Source of the DNA: DASUXA01 sp036378155
GTDB lineage: Bacteria; Actinomycetota; Actinomycetes; Mycobacteriales; Micromonosporaceae
Assembly: GCA_036378155.1 (NCBI GenBank)
Contig: DASUXA010000007.1
Location: 1 to 64,000 of the forward strand
Direction: 5' to 3'
DNA: 64,000 nt
The position numbers and the translations under genes were made by a program. The stretch's first letter is position 1; each line of letters starts with the position of its first letter. Below the pieces are notes generated by a model. It did not search any database. It was not told the DNA's origin and saw only the letters and a list, made by a program, of their open reading frames with translations. Below, piece after piece: positions 16,940 to 26,296 of the stretch.

Positions 16940-16984
16940 AACGACAGCGCGGGACCACCTCCGGCGGCTCGCATCCGAACACCA

Positions 16985-17002
16985 CGAGCCGGGTACGGCT
17001 CG
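16985..17002. terminator. Hairpin between convergent tetR and exporter genes
   Basis: CGAGCCG-GGTA-CGGCTCG, a perfect 7-bp stem with a four-base loop, in the 123-bp gap between the tetR stop and the exporter stop. No T tract. Confidence 0.45.
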
Positions 17003-17062
17003 GAGGACACCCCCCGCCCAGACGCGGCACGCGTCGCGCGCGATCGTCGGCGCGGCGACGCG

Positions 17063-18826
17063 TCAACGGGTCTGTTCCAGCCACGAAGCGTGCAGCTTCG
17101 CGTACACCGAATCCGTCTCGCGGACCAGCTCCCGGTGCGGTCCACGTTGGACGACGCGTCCCCGGTCGACCACGATCACCTCGTCGGCGGCCTCCGCCGT
17201 GGACAGGCGGTGCGCGATCGCCAGCGTGGTACGTCCCCGGGTCACCGCGTCCAGCGTGCGCTGCAGGCGCACCTCGGTCGCCGGGTCCACGGCGCTGGTC
17301 GCCTCGTCGAGCACCAGCAGGTCCGGGTCGGCGACGTACGCCCTGGCCAGAGCGACGAGCTGGCGTTCGCCGACGCTCAACGCCTCGCCCCGCTCCCCGA
17401 CCGGGGTGTGCAGACCGCGCGGCAGCGCGTCGATCCAGTCGGCCAGCCCGAGTTCCTCGAACGCGAGGTACAACTCCTCGTCCCCCAGCCCCGGGCGGGC
17501 GAACCGCACGTTGCCGGCGACGGTCGTGCCGAACAGGAACCCGTCCTGCGGCACCATGACCACCCGCCGCCGCAGGCTGGCGAACCGCACCGCGGTCAGG
17601 TCGACACCGGACAGCAGCACCCGCCCCCGGGTCGGGTCCATCAGCCGGGTCAGCAGCTTCGCGAACGTGGTCTTGCCGCTGCCCGTCTCGCCGACCACCG
17701 CGACCCTGGTACGCGCCGGGATGTGCAGGTCGACGTCGCTGAGCACCTCGGGACCGCCGGGGTAGGCGTACCCGACCCGCTCGAACCGTACGTCCAGCGG
17801 ACCGGGCGGCAGGTCGGCGCCGTCGTCGCCCGGATCGGCGACGTCGGGCACGGTGTCCGCCACGTCGAGTACGCGTCGCCACCCCGCGATCGCGTTCTGC
17901 GCCTCGTTGAGCACCTCGGTCGCGATCTGTACCGGCTGGACGAACAGCGTGGCGAGGAACAGGAACGCGGTGATCTGCCCGACGGTCAGCCGACCGCCGA
18001 CGCCCAGCAGCACCCCGACCGCCACCACCCCGGCGTTCGCCAGCCCCGCTGCGAGTTCGCCCAGGTTGAAGCTGGTCACGCTGAGCCGCTGCGCGCGGAA
18101 CTGGGCCGCCTTGTTCGCCTCGATCGCGGCGTCCAGCCGGGCGGCGGTGCGCGACTGCACCCCGTACGCCCGGATGACCGCCGCACCCACCACGCTCTCG
18201 GCGATCGCGCCGAGCATCACCCCGACCCGCTCGCGCACCTCGCGGTACGCCTCGTTCAACCGTCGCTGGAAGTGGCGCACCGCGATCGCCAGGGGCGCGA
18301 ACGCCGCGACGACCACGATGGTGAGCTGCCACGAGTACGCCAGCATCACGCAGGTGGTGACCGCTAGCTGACCCGTGCTGACGACCAGGGTCACGCCGCC
18401 GGACTGCAGGAACTGGCTGATCTGGTCGACGTCCGTGGTCACCCTCGACACCAGCGACCCGCGCCGCTCCGCCTGCTGGTGCAGCATCGACAGGTCGTGT
18501 ACGTGCCGGAACGTGCGGGTGCGCACGCCGGCGAGGGCGGTCTCGCTCACCGTGTACAGCCGGACGTTCATCAGGTACGCCGACGCCATGGTGACCGCCA
18601 GCAGGACGGCGGTCACGACCGCGACCGTGGTGACGGTCCCCAGGTCGGTACCGCCGGGCGCGCGCAGACCGTGGTCGATGCCCTGCTGGACGGCGACCGG
18701 TACGGCAACCTTGCCGAGGGTCGCGACGACCGCGAGCGCCAGCGTCCCGGCAAGCCCGTTGCGCAGCTCGGGGGACATCGCCAGGCCCCGCCGTACTGTG
18801 CCCCAGGTCGACTCGGCGGTGCTCAT
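17063..18826 (-). CDS. ABC exporter half-transporter, subunit 2 (consensus Walker B)
   Basis: A 587-residue half-transporter: six membrane helices (about residues 20-310) fused to an ATPase. The ATPase has Walker A GETGSGKTT, Walker B LLVLDEATS with the catalytic glutamate, and the H-loop histidine in LAIAHRLST, but its signature is LSVGE instead of LSGGQ. This pairs with the neighbouring half-transporter, which has the opposite pattern, so together they should form one canonical and one degenerate ATP site as in heterodimeric exporters such as TM287/288. The ATG overlaps the stop of the other subunit by four bases. Cargo is unknown; drug or lipid export is usual. Confidence 0.92.
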   Translation of the reverse strand: MSTAESTWGTVRRGLAMSPELRNGLAGTLALAVVATLGKVAVPVAVQQGIDHGLRAPGGTDLGTVTTVAVVTAVLLAVTMASAYLMNVRLYTVSETALAGVRTRTFRHVHDLSMLHQQAERRGSLVSRVTTDVDQISQFLQSGGVTLVVSTGQLAVTTCVMLAYSWQLTIVVVAAFAPLAIAVRHFQRRLNEAYREVRERVGVMLGAIAESVVGAAVIRAYGVQSRTAARLDAAIEANKAAQFRAQRLSVTSFNLGELAAGLANAGVVAVGVLLGVGGRLTVGQITAFLFLATLFVQPVQIATEVLNEAQNAIAGWRRVLDVADTVPDVADPGDDGADLPPGPLDVRFERVGYAYPGGPEVLSDVDLHIPARTRVAVVGETGSGKTTFAKLLTRLMDPTRGRVLLSGVDLTAVRFASLRRRVVMVPQDGFLFGTTVAGNVRFARPGLGDEELYLAFEELGLADWIDALPRGLHTPVGERGEALSVGERQLVALARAYVADPDLLVLDEATSAVDPATEVRLQRTLDAVTRGRTTLAIAHRLSTAEAADEVIVVDRGRVVQRGPHRELVRETDSVYAKLHASWLEQTR

Positions 18827-20634
18827 CGGGTCAGCACCTCCTGCTGCCCTTCGAAGGCGCGCTCACGTTCCCGTTCCGCCTCGGCCCGCTCGTACGCGCG
18901 GACCAGGTTGGCGTAGCCGGGCACCGTCTCCAGCAGCTGCCGGTGCCGCCCGCGCGCCGCCACCCGGCCGTGTTCCAGGTACACCACCTCGTCGGCGAGC
19001 GCGATGGTCGCCCGCCGGTACGCCACGACCAGCACGCTCGCCGTGCCGCGCCCGTCGCGCAGCCCGCGCAGGATCTCCGCCTCGACGCGCGGGTCGACGG
19101 CGCTGGTCGCGTCGTCGAGGACGAGCAGCCGGGGCTGCCCCGCCAGGGCGCGGGCGAGGGTGATCCGCTGCCGCTGTCCGCCGGACAGCGAGGCGCCGCG
19201 CTCCCCCACCGTCGTGTCGAGCTTGTCGGCGAGCGCGCCGACGAACCGGTCGGCGTGGGCCAGGCGCAGCGCCCGCCACACCGCGTCGTCGTCGACACCG
19301 GACCGGTCCAGGGCGACGTTGCCGCGGATGGTGTCGTCGAACACGAACGGCACCTGAGCCACCAGCGCCACGGTGGCGGCGAGCGCCGGGGCGGACAGTT
19401 CGCGGGCGTCCACGCCGCCCAGGTCGACCGTGCCGGCGTCCGGGTCGACCAGCCGCGCCGCCAGGCTCGCGATGGTCGACTTGCCGGAGCCGGTGGCGCC
19501 GACCAGGGCGACGGTCCGCCCCGCCGGTACCGCGAAGCTGACGTCGCGCAGCACCGGCGGCCCGTCGCCGTAGGCGAAGTCGACATGGTCGAAGCGCAGC
19601 GCGACGGCGCCGTCGCCGGGGACGGACCGGGTGCCGTACCGCATGTCGCCGGTCGCGGTGAGCACCCGGTCGACCCGCTCGAACCCGACCGCGCTGCGCG
19701 GCAGTTCGGCGAGCACCCAGCCGATCGCCCGTACCGGGAACGCCAGCACGGTGAACAGGAACGCGACGCTGACCACCTCGGAGACGCTGACCGCGCCGGC
19801 GCGCAGCCGCAGCGCGCCGACGACCAGTACCGCCAACGTGCCGAAGCTGGGCAGCGCGTCGAGCACCGGGTCGAACAGACCCCGGACCCGACCGACGGCG
19901 ATCATGGCGTCGCGCAGTTCGGCGGTCTTCGCGGCGAACCTCGCGGCTTCCTCCGCCTCGCGACCCATCGTCTTGACCACCAGCGCGCCGTCGAAGCTCT
20001 CATGCGCGATCGCGCTTACCTCGGCGCGCAACTGCTGGGCACGTGCCACCCGCGGGGACATCCGGCGGGAGTACACCACGTTCACGGCGAGCAGCGCCGG
20101 CAGCAGCGCGATGCCGACCAGGGCGAGCACCCAGTCGGTGAGCAGCAGGGCGGCGACCGCGGCGACCAGCATCACCGAGGTGCCGACCGCGAACGGCAGC
20201 GGGGCGATCGGGTACCACGCCGCCTCGACGTCGGAGTTCGCGTTCGACAGCAGGGTGCCGGTCGCGTTGCGATGGTGCCAGGCGAGCGGGAGCTGCAGGT
20301 ACCGCCGGGTGACCCGGCGACGGTAGGTCGCCTGCAGGCGGTACTGCATGGCGCCGGCGCCCAGCCGGCGACCGAACAGCCCGAGTACCCGACCGAGCGC
20401 CACGGCGAGGATCACGCCGACCGCCGCGACCAGCGCGACCGCGGTGACCCGCCCGTGGTCCAGCGCCGGTACCACGACCGTGCCGACGACCTGGCCGACG
20501 ACGTACGCCGACCCGACGCCGAGCAGGCTGAACAGCGCGCTGCCGGCGACCGCGACGGTGAACATCCCCGGTTCGTCGCGGATCGCGCGACCGAGCACCC
20601 GCAGGCCGTCGGCGAGTCCCCTGTCGCTGCCCAC
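18823..20634 (-). CDS. ABC exporter half-transporter, subunit 1 (degenerate ATP site)
   Basis: A 603-residue partner of the gene at 17063. It has six membrane helices and an ATPase with Walker A GATGSGKST and a perfect LSGGQ signature, but the catalytic glutamate after Walker B is aspartate (LLVLDDATS) and the H-loop histidine is tyrosine (VVAYRRAT). These are the typical losses in the non-hydrolysing site of a heterodimer. The C terminus is rich in Arg/Glu (ERAEAERERERAFEG). It is the first gene of the pair; start near a weak GGGAGGGCC sequence. Confidence 0.92.
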   Translation of the reverse strand: MGSDRGLADGLRVLGRAIRDEPGMFTVAVAGSALFSLLGVGSAYVVGQVVGTVVVPALDHGRVTAVALVAAVGVILAVALGRVLGLFGRRLGAGAMQYRLQATYRRRVTRRYLQLPLAWHHRNATGTLLSNANSDVEAAWYPIAPLPFAVGTSVMLVAAVAALLLTDWVLALVGIALLPALLAVNVVYSRRMSPRVARAQQLRAEVSAIAHESFDGALVVKTMGREAEEAARFAAKTAELRDAMIAVGRVRGLFDPVLDALPSFGTLAVLVVGALRLRAGAVSVSEVVSVAFLFTVLAFPVRAIGWVLAELPRSAVGFERVDRVLTATGDMRYGTRSVPGDGAVALRFDHVDFAYGDGPPVLRDVSFAVPAGRTVALVGATGSGKSTIASLAARLVDPDAGTVDLGGVDARELSAPALAATVALVAQVPFVFDDTIRGNVALDRSGVDDDAVWRALRLAHADRFVGALADKLDTTVGERGASLSGGQRQRITLARALAGQPRLLVLDDATSAVDPRVEAEILRGLRDGRGTASVLVVAYRRATIALADEVVYLEHGRVAARGRHRQLLETVPGYANLVRAYERAEAERERERAFEGQQEVLTR

Positions 20635-20735
20635 CCGGCCCTCCCGTAAGTCGTGTTCGGCTCACACATCCTTACCGAAGGAATCCTCCAAACGCATCCG
20701 AATACCGGCTGTGTCGGCGCTCACAGCCCGCGCCG

Positions 20736-20741
20736 TACCAT
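20736..20741 (+). promoter_or_regulatory. -10 box of a leaderless transcript (maleylpyruvate isomerase-like gene)
   Basis: TACCAT lies six bases before the ATG at 20748; no Shine-Dalgarno sequence is present. Confidence 0.6.
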
Positions 20742-20747
20742 CGACGG

Positions 20748-21392
20748 ATGACGAGCTTCGCCCGCTCCGAACGGGCCGCGCTGGCCGATCTGATGCTGCG
20801 ACTCGGGCCGGACGCGCCGACGTTGTGCACCGGCTGGCGGACCAGGGAACTGGCCGCCCACCTGGTCATCCGGGAGCGGCGCCCGGACGCGGCCGCCGGC
20901 GTCCTGCTCGCGCCGTTCGCCGGGTACACCGACCGGGTCCTGAAGCAGACCGCCGCCGGCGACTACCGGGCGCTGGTCGACCGGGTGGCCGAACCGCCGT
21001 GGTGGAGCCCGCTGAGTAACCCGCTGGTCCACGAGGTGACCAACCTGCTGGAGTTCTTCGTCCACCACGAGGACGTATTGCGGGCTCAGCCGGGCTGGCG
21101 TGCCGACGCCCCGGACGCGGTACGCGACCTGCCGCGCGGCGAGTCGGAGGCGTTGTGGAGCCGGGTCGCGTTCGCCGGCGCGCGGCTGCGGCGGCTGCCG
21201 GTACGGACCACGCTCGTCGCGCCGGGCTTCGGCGAGCGCGGTCCGATGGGCGACGGACCGCCGGTACGGGTGATCGGCGCGCCCGGCGAGTTGGCGTTGT
21301 TCTGCCTGGGCCGCCAACGAGCCGCGGTCGTCGAGGTCGACGGCGAGTCAGCCGCCGGTGAACTGCTGCTCGGGGCGCGGCTAGGGATCTGA
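20748..21392 (+). CDS. TIGR03085-family (mycothiol/DinB-like) protein
   Basis: A 214-residue cytosolic protein with the helical N-terminal fold of mycothiol-dependent maleylpyruvate isomerases: RSERAALADLMLRLGPDAPTLCTGW-TRELAAHLVIRERRPD, where a histidine and later EFFVHHEDV offer the three histidines of a DinB-type metal site. The combination matches the actinobacterial family named TIGR03085; I identify it by these motifs and length. Its reaction is unknown; a link to mycothiol chemistry is inferred from the fold. Transcribed alone, probably leaderless from TACCAT. Confidence 0.78.
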   Translation: MTSFARSERAALADLMLRLGPDAPTLCTGWRTRELAAHLVIRERRPDAAAGVLLAPFAGYTDRVLKQTAAGDYRALVDRVAEPPWWSPLSNPLVHEVTNLLEFFVHHEDVLRAQPGWRADAPDAVRDLPRGESEALWSRVAFAGARLRRLPVRTTLVAPGFGERGPMGDGPPVRVIGAPGELALFCLGRQRAAVVEVDGESAAGELLLGARLGI

Positions 21393-21501
21393 CCCGATAG
21401 GTTTGCGATCCCATACAAATGGGGCAACTATAGGTACTCACCTGGTCACTGATCGCGATCATCAGTTGTCGCAACAATGACTGATCGTCGCCGGGGGGCG
21501 T

Positions 21502-22668
21502 ATGACGGGGAGACCGGGCCGCTGGATACGCGTCGGGCACGCGTCGCTGCCGGATGCCCAGGAAGCGGGGACGGCGGCGGCGCGCCACGCGTGCGACGGC
21601 GGCGACGCGAAACTGCTCGTCGTCTTCGCCGGGTATCGCTACGACCTGGGCGCACTGCTCGACGGCGTGGCATCCGTGGCCGGCGACGCGCCGGTGATCG
21701 GCTGCTCGACCACCATGCCCATCGGACCCGGCCCGCCCGGGCAGACCGACGTGGTCGCCGTGGGCTTCGGCGGCGACATCGCCGTGACCACCGCGTGCGC
21801 CTCCGAACTGAGTACCCGCACCCGTGCCGTCGGCGCGGAGGTGGGTCGCGGTCTGCTGCCCCTGCCCGACAGCAGGCACCGGGTCGCGCTGTTCCTCACC
21901 GACCCGCTCGCCGGAGACCAGCAGGAGATGGTCCGCGGCGCGTACGGCGTGCTCGGCGCGACCGTGACCCTGGCCGGGGGCGGCGCGGGCGACCAGATGC
22001 CGATCCTCACCTCACGCCAGTTCTACGGCGGGAAGGTGCTGGAGAACGCGGTGGTGGGCGCGCTGCTGGGTACCGACGGACCGGTCGGACTCGCGATCCG
22101 GCACGGCTGGCAGTGCGAGGGCGACCCGATGATGGTGACCGCCGGCCGCGGGTACGAGGCGCACAGCTTCGACGACCGCCCGGCGCTGGACGTGTACCTC
22201 GCCCAGCACCGTGCCCCGCCGGGCATCGAGTACGACGAGGTGGCGTTCGCCGAATTCGCGCTCACCCGACCCTTGGCGATCGGGCGGCGCGGCGAGGTCG
22301 CGGTACGCCACGTGCTCGGCGCCGACCCCGACAACCGCACCCTGAACTGCGCCGGCTGCGTACCCAAGGGCGCCACGGCGTGGCTGGCGACCGGAGACGT
22401 CGCCTCGGCGATCGCGGCTGCGGGGGACGCGTGCGCGGACGCGCTCTCCCAACTGGGCGGCGCGCCCGCCCTGGCGCTGCTGGTGTTCGACTGCGCCGGG
22501 CGGCTCGCTCTGCTCGGCGAGGACGGCGCGATCGCCGAACACGCCGTGATCCACCAAGCTGCCGGGGACACGCCCGTCGCCGGGCTGTACACGTACGGAG
22601 AGATCGCCCGCCGCACCGGCGCGATCGGCTTCCACAACCAGACGTTCGTCGCGTTGGCGTTGGGTTGA
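21502..22668 (+). CDS. FIST N/C-domain sensor protein
   Basis: A 388-residue soluble protein with both halves of a FIST sensory unit: the N-terminal part (about 1-190) has the VIGCSTTMPIGPG and LAGGGAGDQM motifs and the C-terminal part (about 200-375) has FDDRPALDVYL and the GCPV-like CVPKGA plus PVAGLYTYGEI and FHNQTFVALAL motifs. FIST domains are proposed to bind small ligands such as amino acids and are usually linked to signalling outputs. Here the output gene is next door: a GAF-GGDEF-EAL protein starts five bases after this stop codon. GGGGGG precedes the ATG at three bases. There is no signal peptide or membrane helix. Confidence 0.88.
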   Translation: MTGRPGRWIRVGHASLPDAQEAGTAAARHACDGGDAKLLVVFAGYRYDLGALLDGVASVAGDAPVIGCSTTMPIGPGPPGQTDVVAVGFGGDIAVTTACASELSTRTRAVGAEVGRGLLPLPDSRHRVALFLTDPLAGDQQEMVRGAYGVLGATVTLAGGGAGDQMPILTSRQFYGGKVLENAVVGALLGTDGPVGLAIRHGWQCEGDPMMVTAGRGYEAHSFDDRPALDVYLAQHRAPPGIEYDEVAFAEFALTRPLAIGRRGEVAVRHVLGADPDNRTLNCAGCVPKGATAWLATGDVASAIAAAGDACADALSQLGGAPALALLVFDCAGRLALLGEDGAIAEHAVIHQAAGDTPVAGLYTYGEIARRTGAIGFHNQTFVALALG

Positions 22669-22673
22669 TCTCT

Positions 22674-24911
22674 ATGTCACCGCATCCGACGCATTCCTGG
22701 AGCACCTCGCAACTGGTCGAGTACCTCGCCGTCCTGTCGAAACAGCCGGACGAGGAGTGCGCGCTGCAGGCGGCGGTCGAGCGGGTGATCGAGTCGCTCG
22801 ACGCGGAGATCGGCATCGTGTTCGGACACGCTCCGCTTACCGTGGTGGGGCTGCCGGCTGAGGACCCCCACGTCGCGACGCTGATGGCGGAAGGCACGTC
22901 GCGGTCGCCGGCGCCGGTACCGGTGGCGGGCGTGGGCCTGTGCCGGGTGGCGACGGTCGCGTTGGACGTCGAGGACGACGCGCTGCGCCTGCTCGTGGCA
23001 CGGGCCGGGGCGGAGGACTTCACACCCGACGAGATGCTGCTGCTGCGCGGTATGGCGTGGGTACTGAACCTGGCGCTGCGCCCGCTGCAGGTCATGCGCA
23101 CCTTGCACGAACGCCAGCGCGTGCTGGAACAGGTCACCCAGGTCCAGCACGCGCTGGCCAGCCGCGACCCGCTGCCCGAGGTGTTCGACACCGTCACGCA
23201 GGGCGCGCGGGAACTGCTCGACGCCGAGTTCGCCACGCTGTACCTCGCCGAGGACGACGAACTCGTGGTCGTCTCGGTCAGCAGCAGCGCACACACCAAT
23301 TGGCCGCCGCCGTGGGCGAGCCAGGTCATGCGCGTCAAGTCGGGCGTCGGACGGCTCGCCTACCTCACCGGTGAGCTGATCCGCGTCGACGACTACCCCG
23401 CGTGCCCGATCGCCCTGCAGGAACTCGTCGACAACGGCGCGAGCGCCGCGATGGCGGCCCCGGTACGCGAGAACGGCAAAGTGGTCGGCAGCCTCACCGT
23501 GGTGTCGTTCCGCGCCGGTCACGCCTTCACCAAGTCCCAGGAACAGGCGCTGCTGACCTTCGCCGACCAGGTCAGCATGGCGCTGTCGGACGCCAAGACG
23601 ATGGCGGCCGCGCAGTCGGCGATGCGCGACGCGGTGACCGGGTTGCCCAACCGGGTGCTGTTCGTCGAGCGACTGGAGCAGGCGGTCGCCGCCGGTACCC
23701 CGATCCACGTGATCTTCGTCGACCTGGACCGGTTCAAGCTGGTCAACGACACGATGGGGCACGCCGCCGGCGACGATCTGCTGCGCCAGGTCGGGCTGCG
23801 GCTGCGCGAGCGCCTGCGACCGGAGGACTGCCTGGCCCGATTCGGCGGCGACGAGTACGCGGTGCTGCTGGAGAACACTCCGGACGCCGAAGCCTGCCGG
23901 ATCGGCGAGGCGATGCTGGCGGCGGTCAAGGAGTCGTACGTGATCGGCACCGAGGAGGTGGTGGTCGGCGGCAGCATCGGCATCGCCCGCGCGCACGGCG
24001 GTACCGCCGACGCGGTGCTGCGCGACGCGGACACCGCGATGTACCGGGCGAAGCGCGCCGGTGGGCGACGGCTGGTGGTGTTCGAGCAGAGTATGCACAC
24101 GGCGCTGGTCCAGCGACAGAACCTGGAAGCCGACCTGCGGCGGGCGATCGACGACGGCGCGCTGTGCGTGGTGTTCCAGCCCATCGTCGACCTGCGCCAG
24201 CAGCGGACGTACGCGGCGGAGGCGCTGGCGCGCTGGCAGCACCGCCGGCGTGGGCTGGTGCCGCCGCGCGAATTCATCACCCTCGCCGAGGAGACCGGTC
24301 TGATCGGCGCCCTCGGTCGCCGGATCATGGAGACCGCCTGCGCCCAGGCGACGACCTGGCCCGCGGGACCGCCGCACAACCGGCCGCCGAACGTGGCGGT
24401 GAACGTGTCCGCACGGCAGATGCAGGACCCGTCGTTCCTCGAGGACGTCCGGACGGTGCTCGCCGACACCGGGCTCGCCCCGCACCGGCTGACCCTGGAG
24501 ATCACCGAGAGCACCATCGTCAGCGACCTCGAGGCAGTCGTGGACCAACTGCACCGCCTGCGCGAACTCGGGGTCACCATCGCCGTCGACGACTTCGGCA
24601 CCGGGTACTCGTCGCTGGCGATCCTGCGGACCATCCCGGTCGACATCCTCAAGATCGACCGTTCGTTCGTGGAAGGCGTGGACGACGGCTGGCAGGGCGG
24701 CGCGTTCGTACGCACCATCGTGCGGCTCACCGAGACGCTGTCGGTGACCGCCGTCGCCGAGGGCGTCGAGACCCGCTCCCAGGCGGACGCGCTGCGCCGG
24801 ATCGGCTGTCCACTCGGGCAGGGGTACCTGTTCGCGCCGCCGATGCGCGCCGACGACCTCGCCCTGTACCTGGCCGGGACCCGGTCCCGGCAGGCCAGCG
24901 TGGAAGTGTGA
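22674..24911 (+). CDS. GAF-GGDEF-EAL cyclic-di-GMP turnover protein
   Basis: A 745-residue soluble bifunctional protein. An N-terminal region (about 1-140) and a GAF-like domain (about 165-315, starting DPLPEVFDTVTQGAREL) precede GGDEF (about 325-480) and EAL (about 495-740) domains. The active site is GGDEY at 391-395, and an RxxD inhibitory site (RPED, 382-385) is at the correct spacing, so the cyclase could be product-inhibited. The EAL domain keeps EAL (516-518), NVSARQM, EITES, DDFGTG, the lysine of ILKIDRSF, AEGVET and GQGYLF, so phosphodiesterase activity is plausible too. It is co-transcribed with the FIST gene, which probably supplies the signal. Confidence 0.95.
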   Translation: MSPHPTHSWSTSQLVEYLAVLSKQPDEECALQAAVERVIESLDAEIGIVFGHAPLTVVGLPAEDPHVATLMAEGTSRSPAPVPVAGVGLCRVATVALDVEDDALRLLVARAGAEDFTPDEMLLLRGMAWVLNLALRPLQVMRTLHERQRVLEQVTQVQHALASRDPLPEVFDTVTQGARELLDAEFATLYLAEDDELVVVSVSSSAHTNWPPPWASQVMRVKSGVGRLAYLTGELIRVDDYPACPIALQELVDNGASAAMAAPVRENGKVVGSLTVVSFRAGHAFTKSQEQALLTFADQVSMALSDAKTMAAAQSAMRDAVTGLPNRVLFVERLEQAVAAGTPIHVIFVDLDRFKLVNDTMGHAAGDDLLRQVGLRLRERLRPEDCLARFGGDEYAVLLENTPDAEACRIGEAMLAAVKESYVIGTEEVVVGGSIGIARAHGGTADAVLRDADTAMYRAKRAGGRRLVVFEQSMHTALVQRQNLEADLRRAIDDGALCVVFQPIVDLRQQRTYAAEALARWQHRRRGLVPPREFITLAEETGLIGALGRRIMETACAQATTWPAGPPHNRPPNVAVNVSARQMQDPSFLEDVRTVLADTGLAPHRLTLEITESTIVSDLEAVVDQLHRLRELGVTIAVDDFGTGYSSLAILRTIPVDILKIDRSFVEGVDDGWQGGAFVRTIVRLTETLSVTAVAEGVETRSQADALRRIGCPLGQGYLFAPPMRADDLALYLAGTRSRQASVEV

Positions 24912-24914
24912 CGG

Positions 24915-26279
24915 TCAGGTCGTCGCGGGCTGCTGACCAGGCAGGACGACCACCCCGCGACGCAGCGCCGCCAGCGTCTCCGGGGCGTGTTCGGCGAGCC
25001 GGCGACGCGCGCTGCGCCGGTACCGCAGCACCTGGACCGCGCCGAGCAGCCACAGCGGGAACTGCAGCGCCAGCGCCCAGCGGAAGGCGGACAGCGGGTA
25101 GGTGCCGTGCCCACCCGGGGCGAGCAGGTCGAGCACGCACCCGATCGCCAGGATGAGCAGGACCGAGGCGCAGAACCCGCCGACGTTCACGATGCCGGTC
25201 GCGCCGCCGAGTCGGCTGGTCGGGTTGAAGGTACGCGCGTAGTCGAACCCGATCATCGAGCCCGGACCGTTCGCGGCGAGCACCACGACGAGCACGACCA
25301 GCAGCCACATCGGCGCCCGACCGGGCCAGAGCAGCACGACCGCCCACATCAGCGCCGAACTCGCCGTGATCGACAGCACCAGCCACGACCGGTGGTACGG
25401 GCGGCGACCGCAGAAGTGCCCGAACAGCGGACCGCAGGCGATACCGCCGATGGTGATCACCGACAGCAGGCTCGCCGCCGTCGCGGGCGACAGCCCCTCC
25501 CCCTCGACCAGGAACGGGTACCCCCACAGCAGGGCGAACACGGCGCCCGAGAACTGCGTGACGAAGTGCGTCCACAGACCCAGGCGGGTACCGGGTTCCC
25601 GCCACGACGCGGCGAGGTCGACGCGGACCCGCCGAGCCGACGGCGAAGCGGGCGACGGCAGCCGACCGGTCGGCGCGTCCCGTACCACGGACGCGACCAG
25701 CACCGCCGCGACCGCGCCGAACCCGGCGGCGACCAGGAACGTCGCGCTCCAACCCGCGCCGCGCAGCAGCAGCACCAGCGGTACCGCGGAAACCAGCGAC
25801 CCGAGCTGCCCGATCACGCCGGTGAGCTGGGCGAAAAGCGCGTTGCGCCGGGCCGGGAACCACAGCGCGACCAGGCGCAACGCGCTGATGAACGTCATCG
25901 CGTCGCCGATACCGATCAGTACCCGCGCGGCGATCGCCAGCCGCAGGTCGCCGGTCAGCGCGAACAGCACCTGTCCGGACGCCATCAACGTGGCGCCCAC
26001 GGTCAGCAGCCGACGCGAGCCGAACCGGTCGAGCAGCACGCCGACCGGGATCTGCATCGCCGCGTACACCGCCAGCTGCGCCACCGAGAACAGCGCCAGC
26101 ACCGAGGCGTCGACACCGAACCGGTGCGCCGCCTGTACCCCCGCCACGCCGAGGGACGACCGGTGGAACACGGCGGCGACGTACGCGAGCAGACCGGCGA
26201 GCCAGACCACCATCGCGGTACGGCCGCCGAGCCGGTGCGACGGGACAGGGGAGGCGGGGGCGGCTCCGGGCGAGGGCAT
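24915..26279 (-). CDS. MFS transporter
   Basis: A 454-residue major facilitator with about 12 hydrophobic segments. The loop 2-3 motif appears as GVLLDRFGSRRLL and a second half repeat as LFGHFCGRRPYHR. HRSSLGVAG in helix 1 and the overall pattern resemble the NNP/phthalate-like subgroups, but substrate cannot be assigned. Convergent with the GGDEF-EAL gene (3 bp apart) and tandem with the two-component genes on the same strand (17 bp after the kinase stop). Confidence 0.88.
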   Translation of the reverse strand: MPSPGAAPASPVPSHRLGGRTAMVVWLAGLLAYVAAVFHRSSLGVAGVQAAHRFGVDASVLALFSVAQLAVYAAMQIPVGVLLDRFGSRRLLTVGATLMASGQVLFALTGDLRLAIAARVLIGIGDAMTFISALRLVALWFPARRNALFAQLTGVIGQLGSLVSAVPLVLLLRGAGWSATFLVAAGFGAVAAVLVASVVRDAPTGRLPSPASPSARRVRVDLAASWREPGTRLGLWTHFVTQFSGAVFALLWGYPFLVEGEGLSPATAASLLSVITIGGIACGPLFGHFCGRRPYHRSWLVLSITASSALMWAVVLLWPGRAPMWLLVVLVVVLAANGPGSMIGFDYARTFNPTSRLGGATGIVNVGGFCASVLLILAIGCVLDLLAPGGHGTYPLSAFRWALALQFPLWLLGAVQVLRYRRSARRRLAEHAPETLAALRRGVVVLPGQQPATT

Positions 26280-26296
26280 GATGCCTCGACACTAGG

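Noticed and set aside
21477..24911. A single frame spanning the FIST and GGDEF-EAL genes, suggesting a fusion protein
   Set aside because: Over the FIST part this frame is Arg-rich nonsense; the real FIST frame stops at 22666-22668 and the cyclase has its own ATG at 22674. They are two genes.
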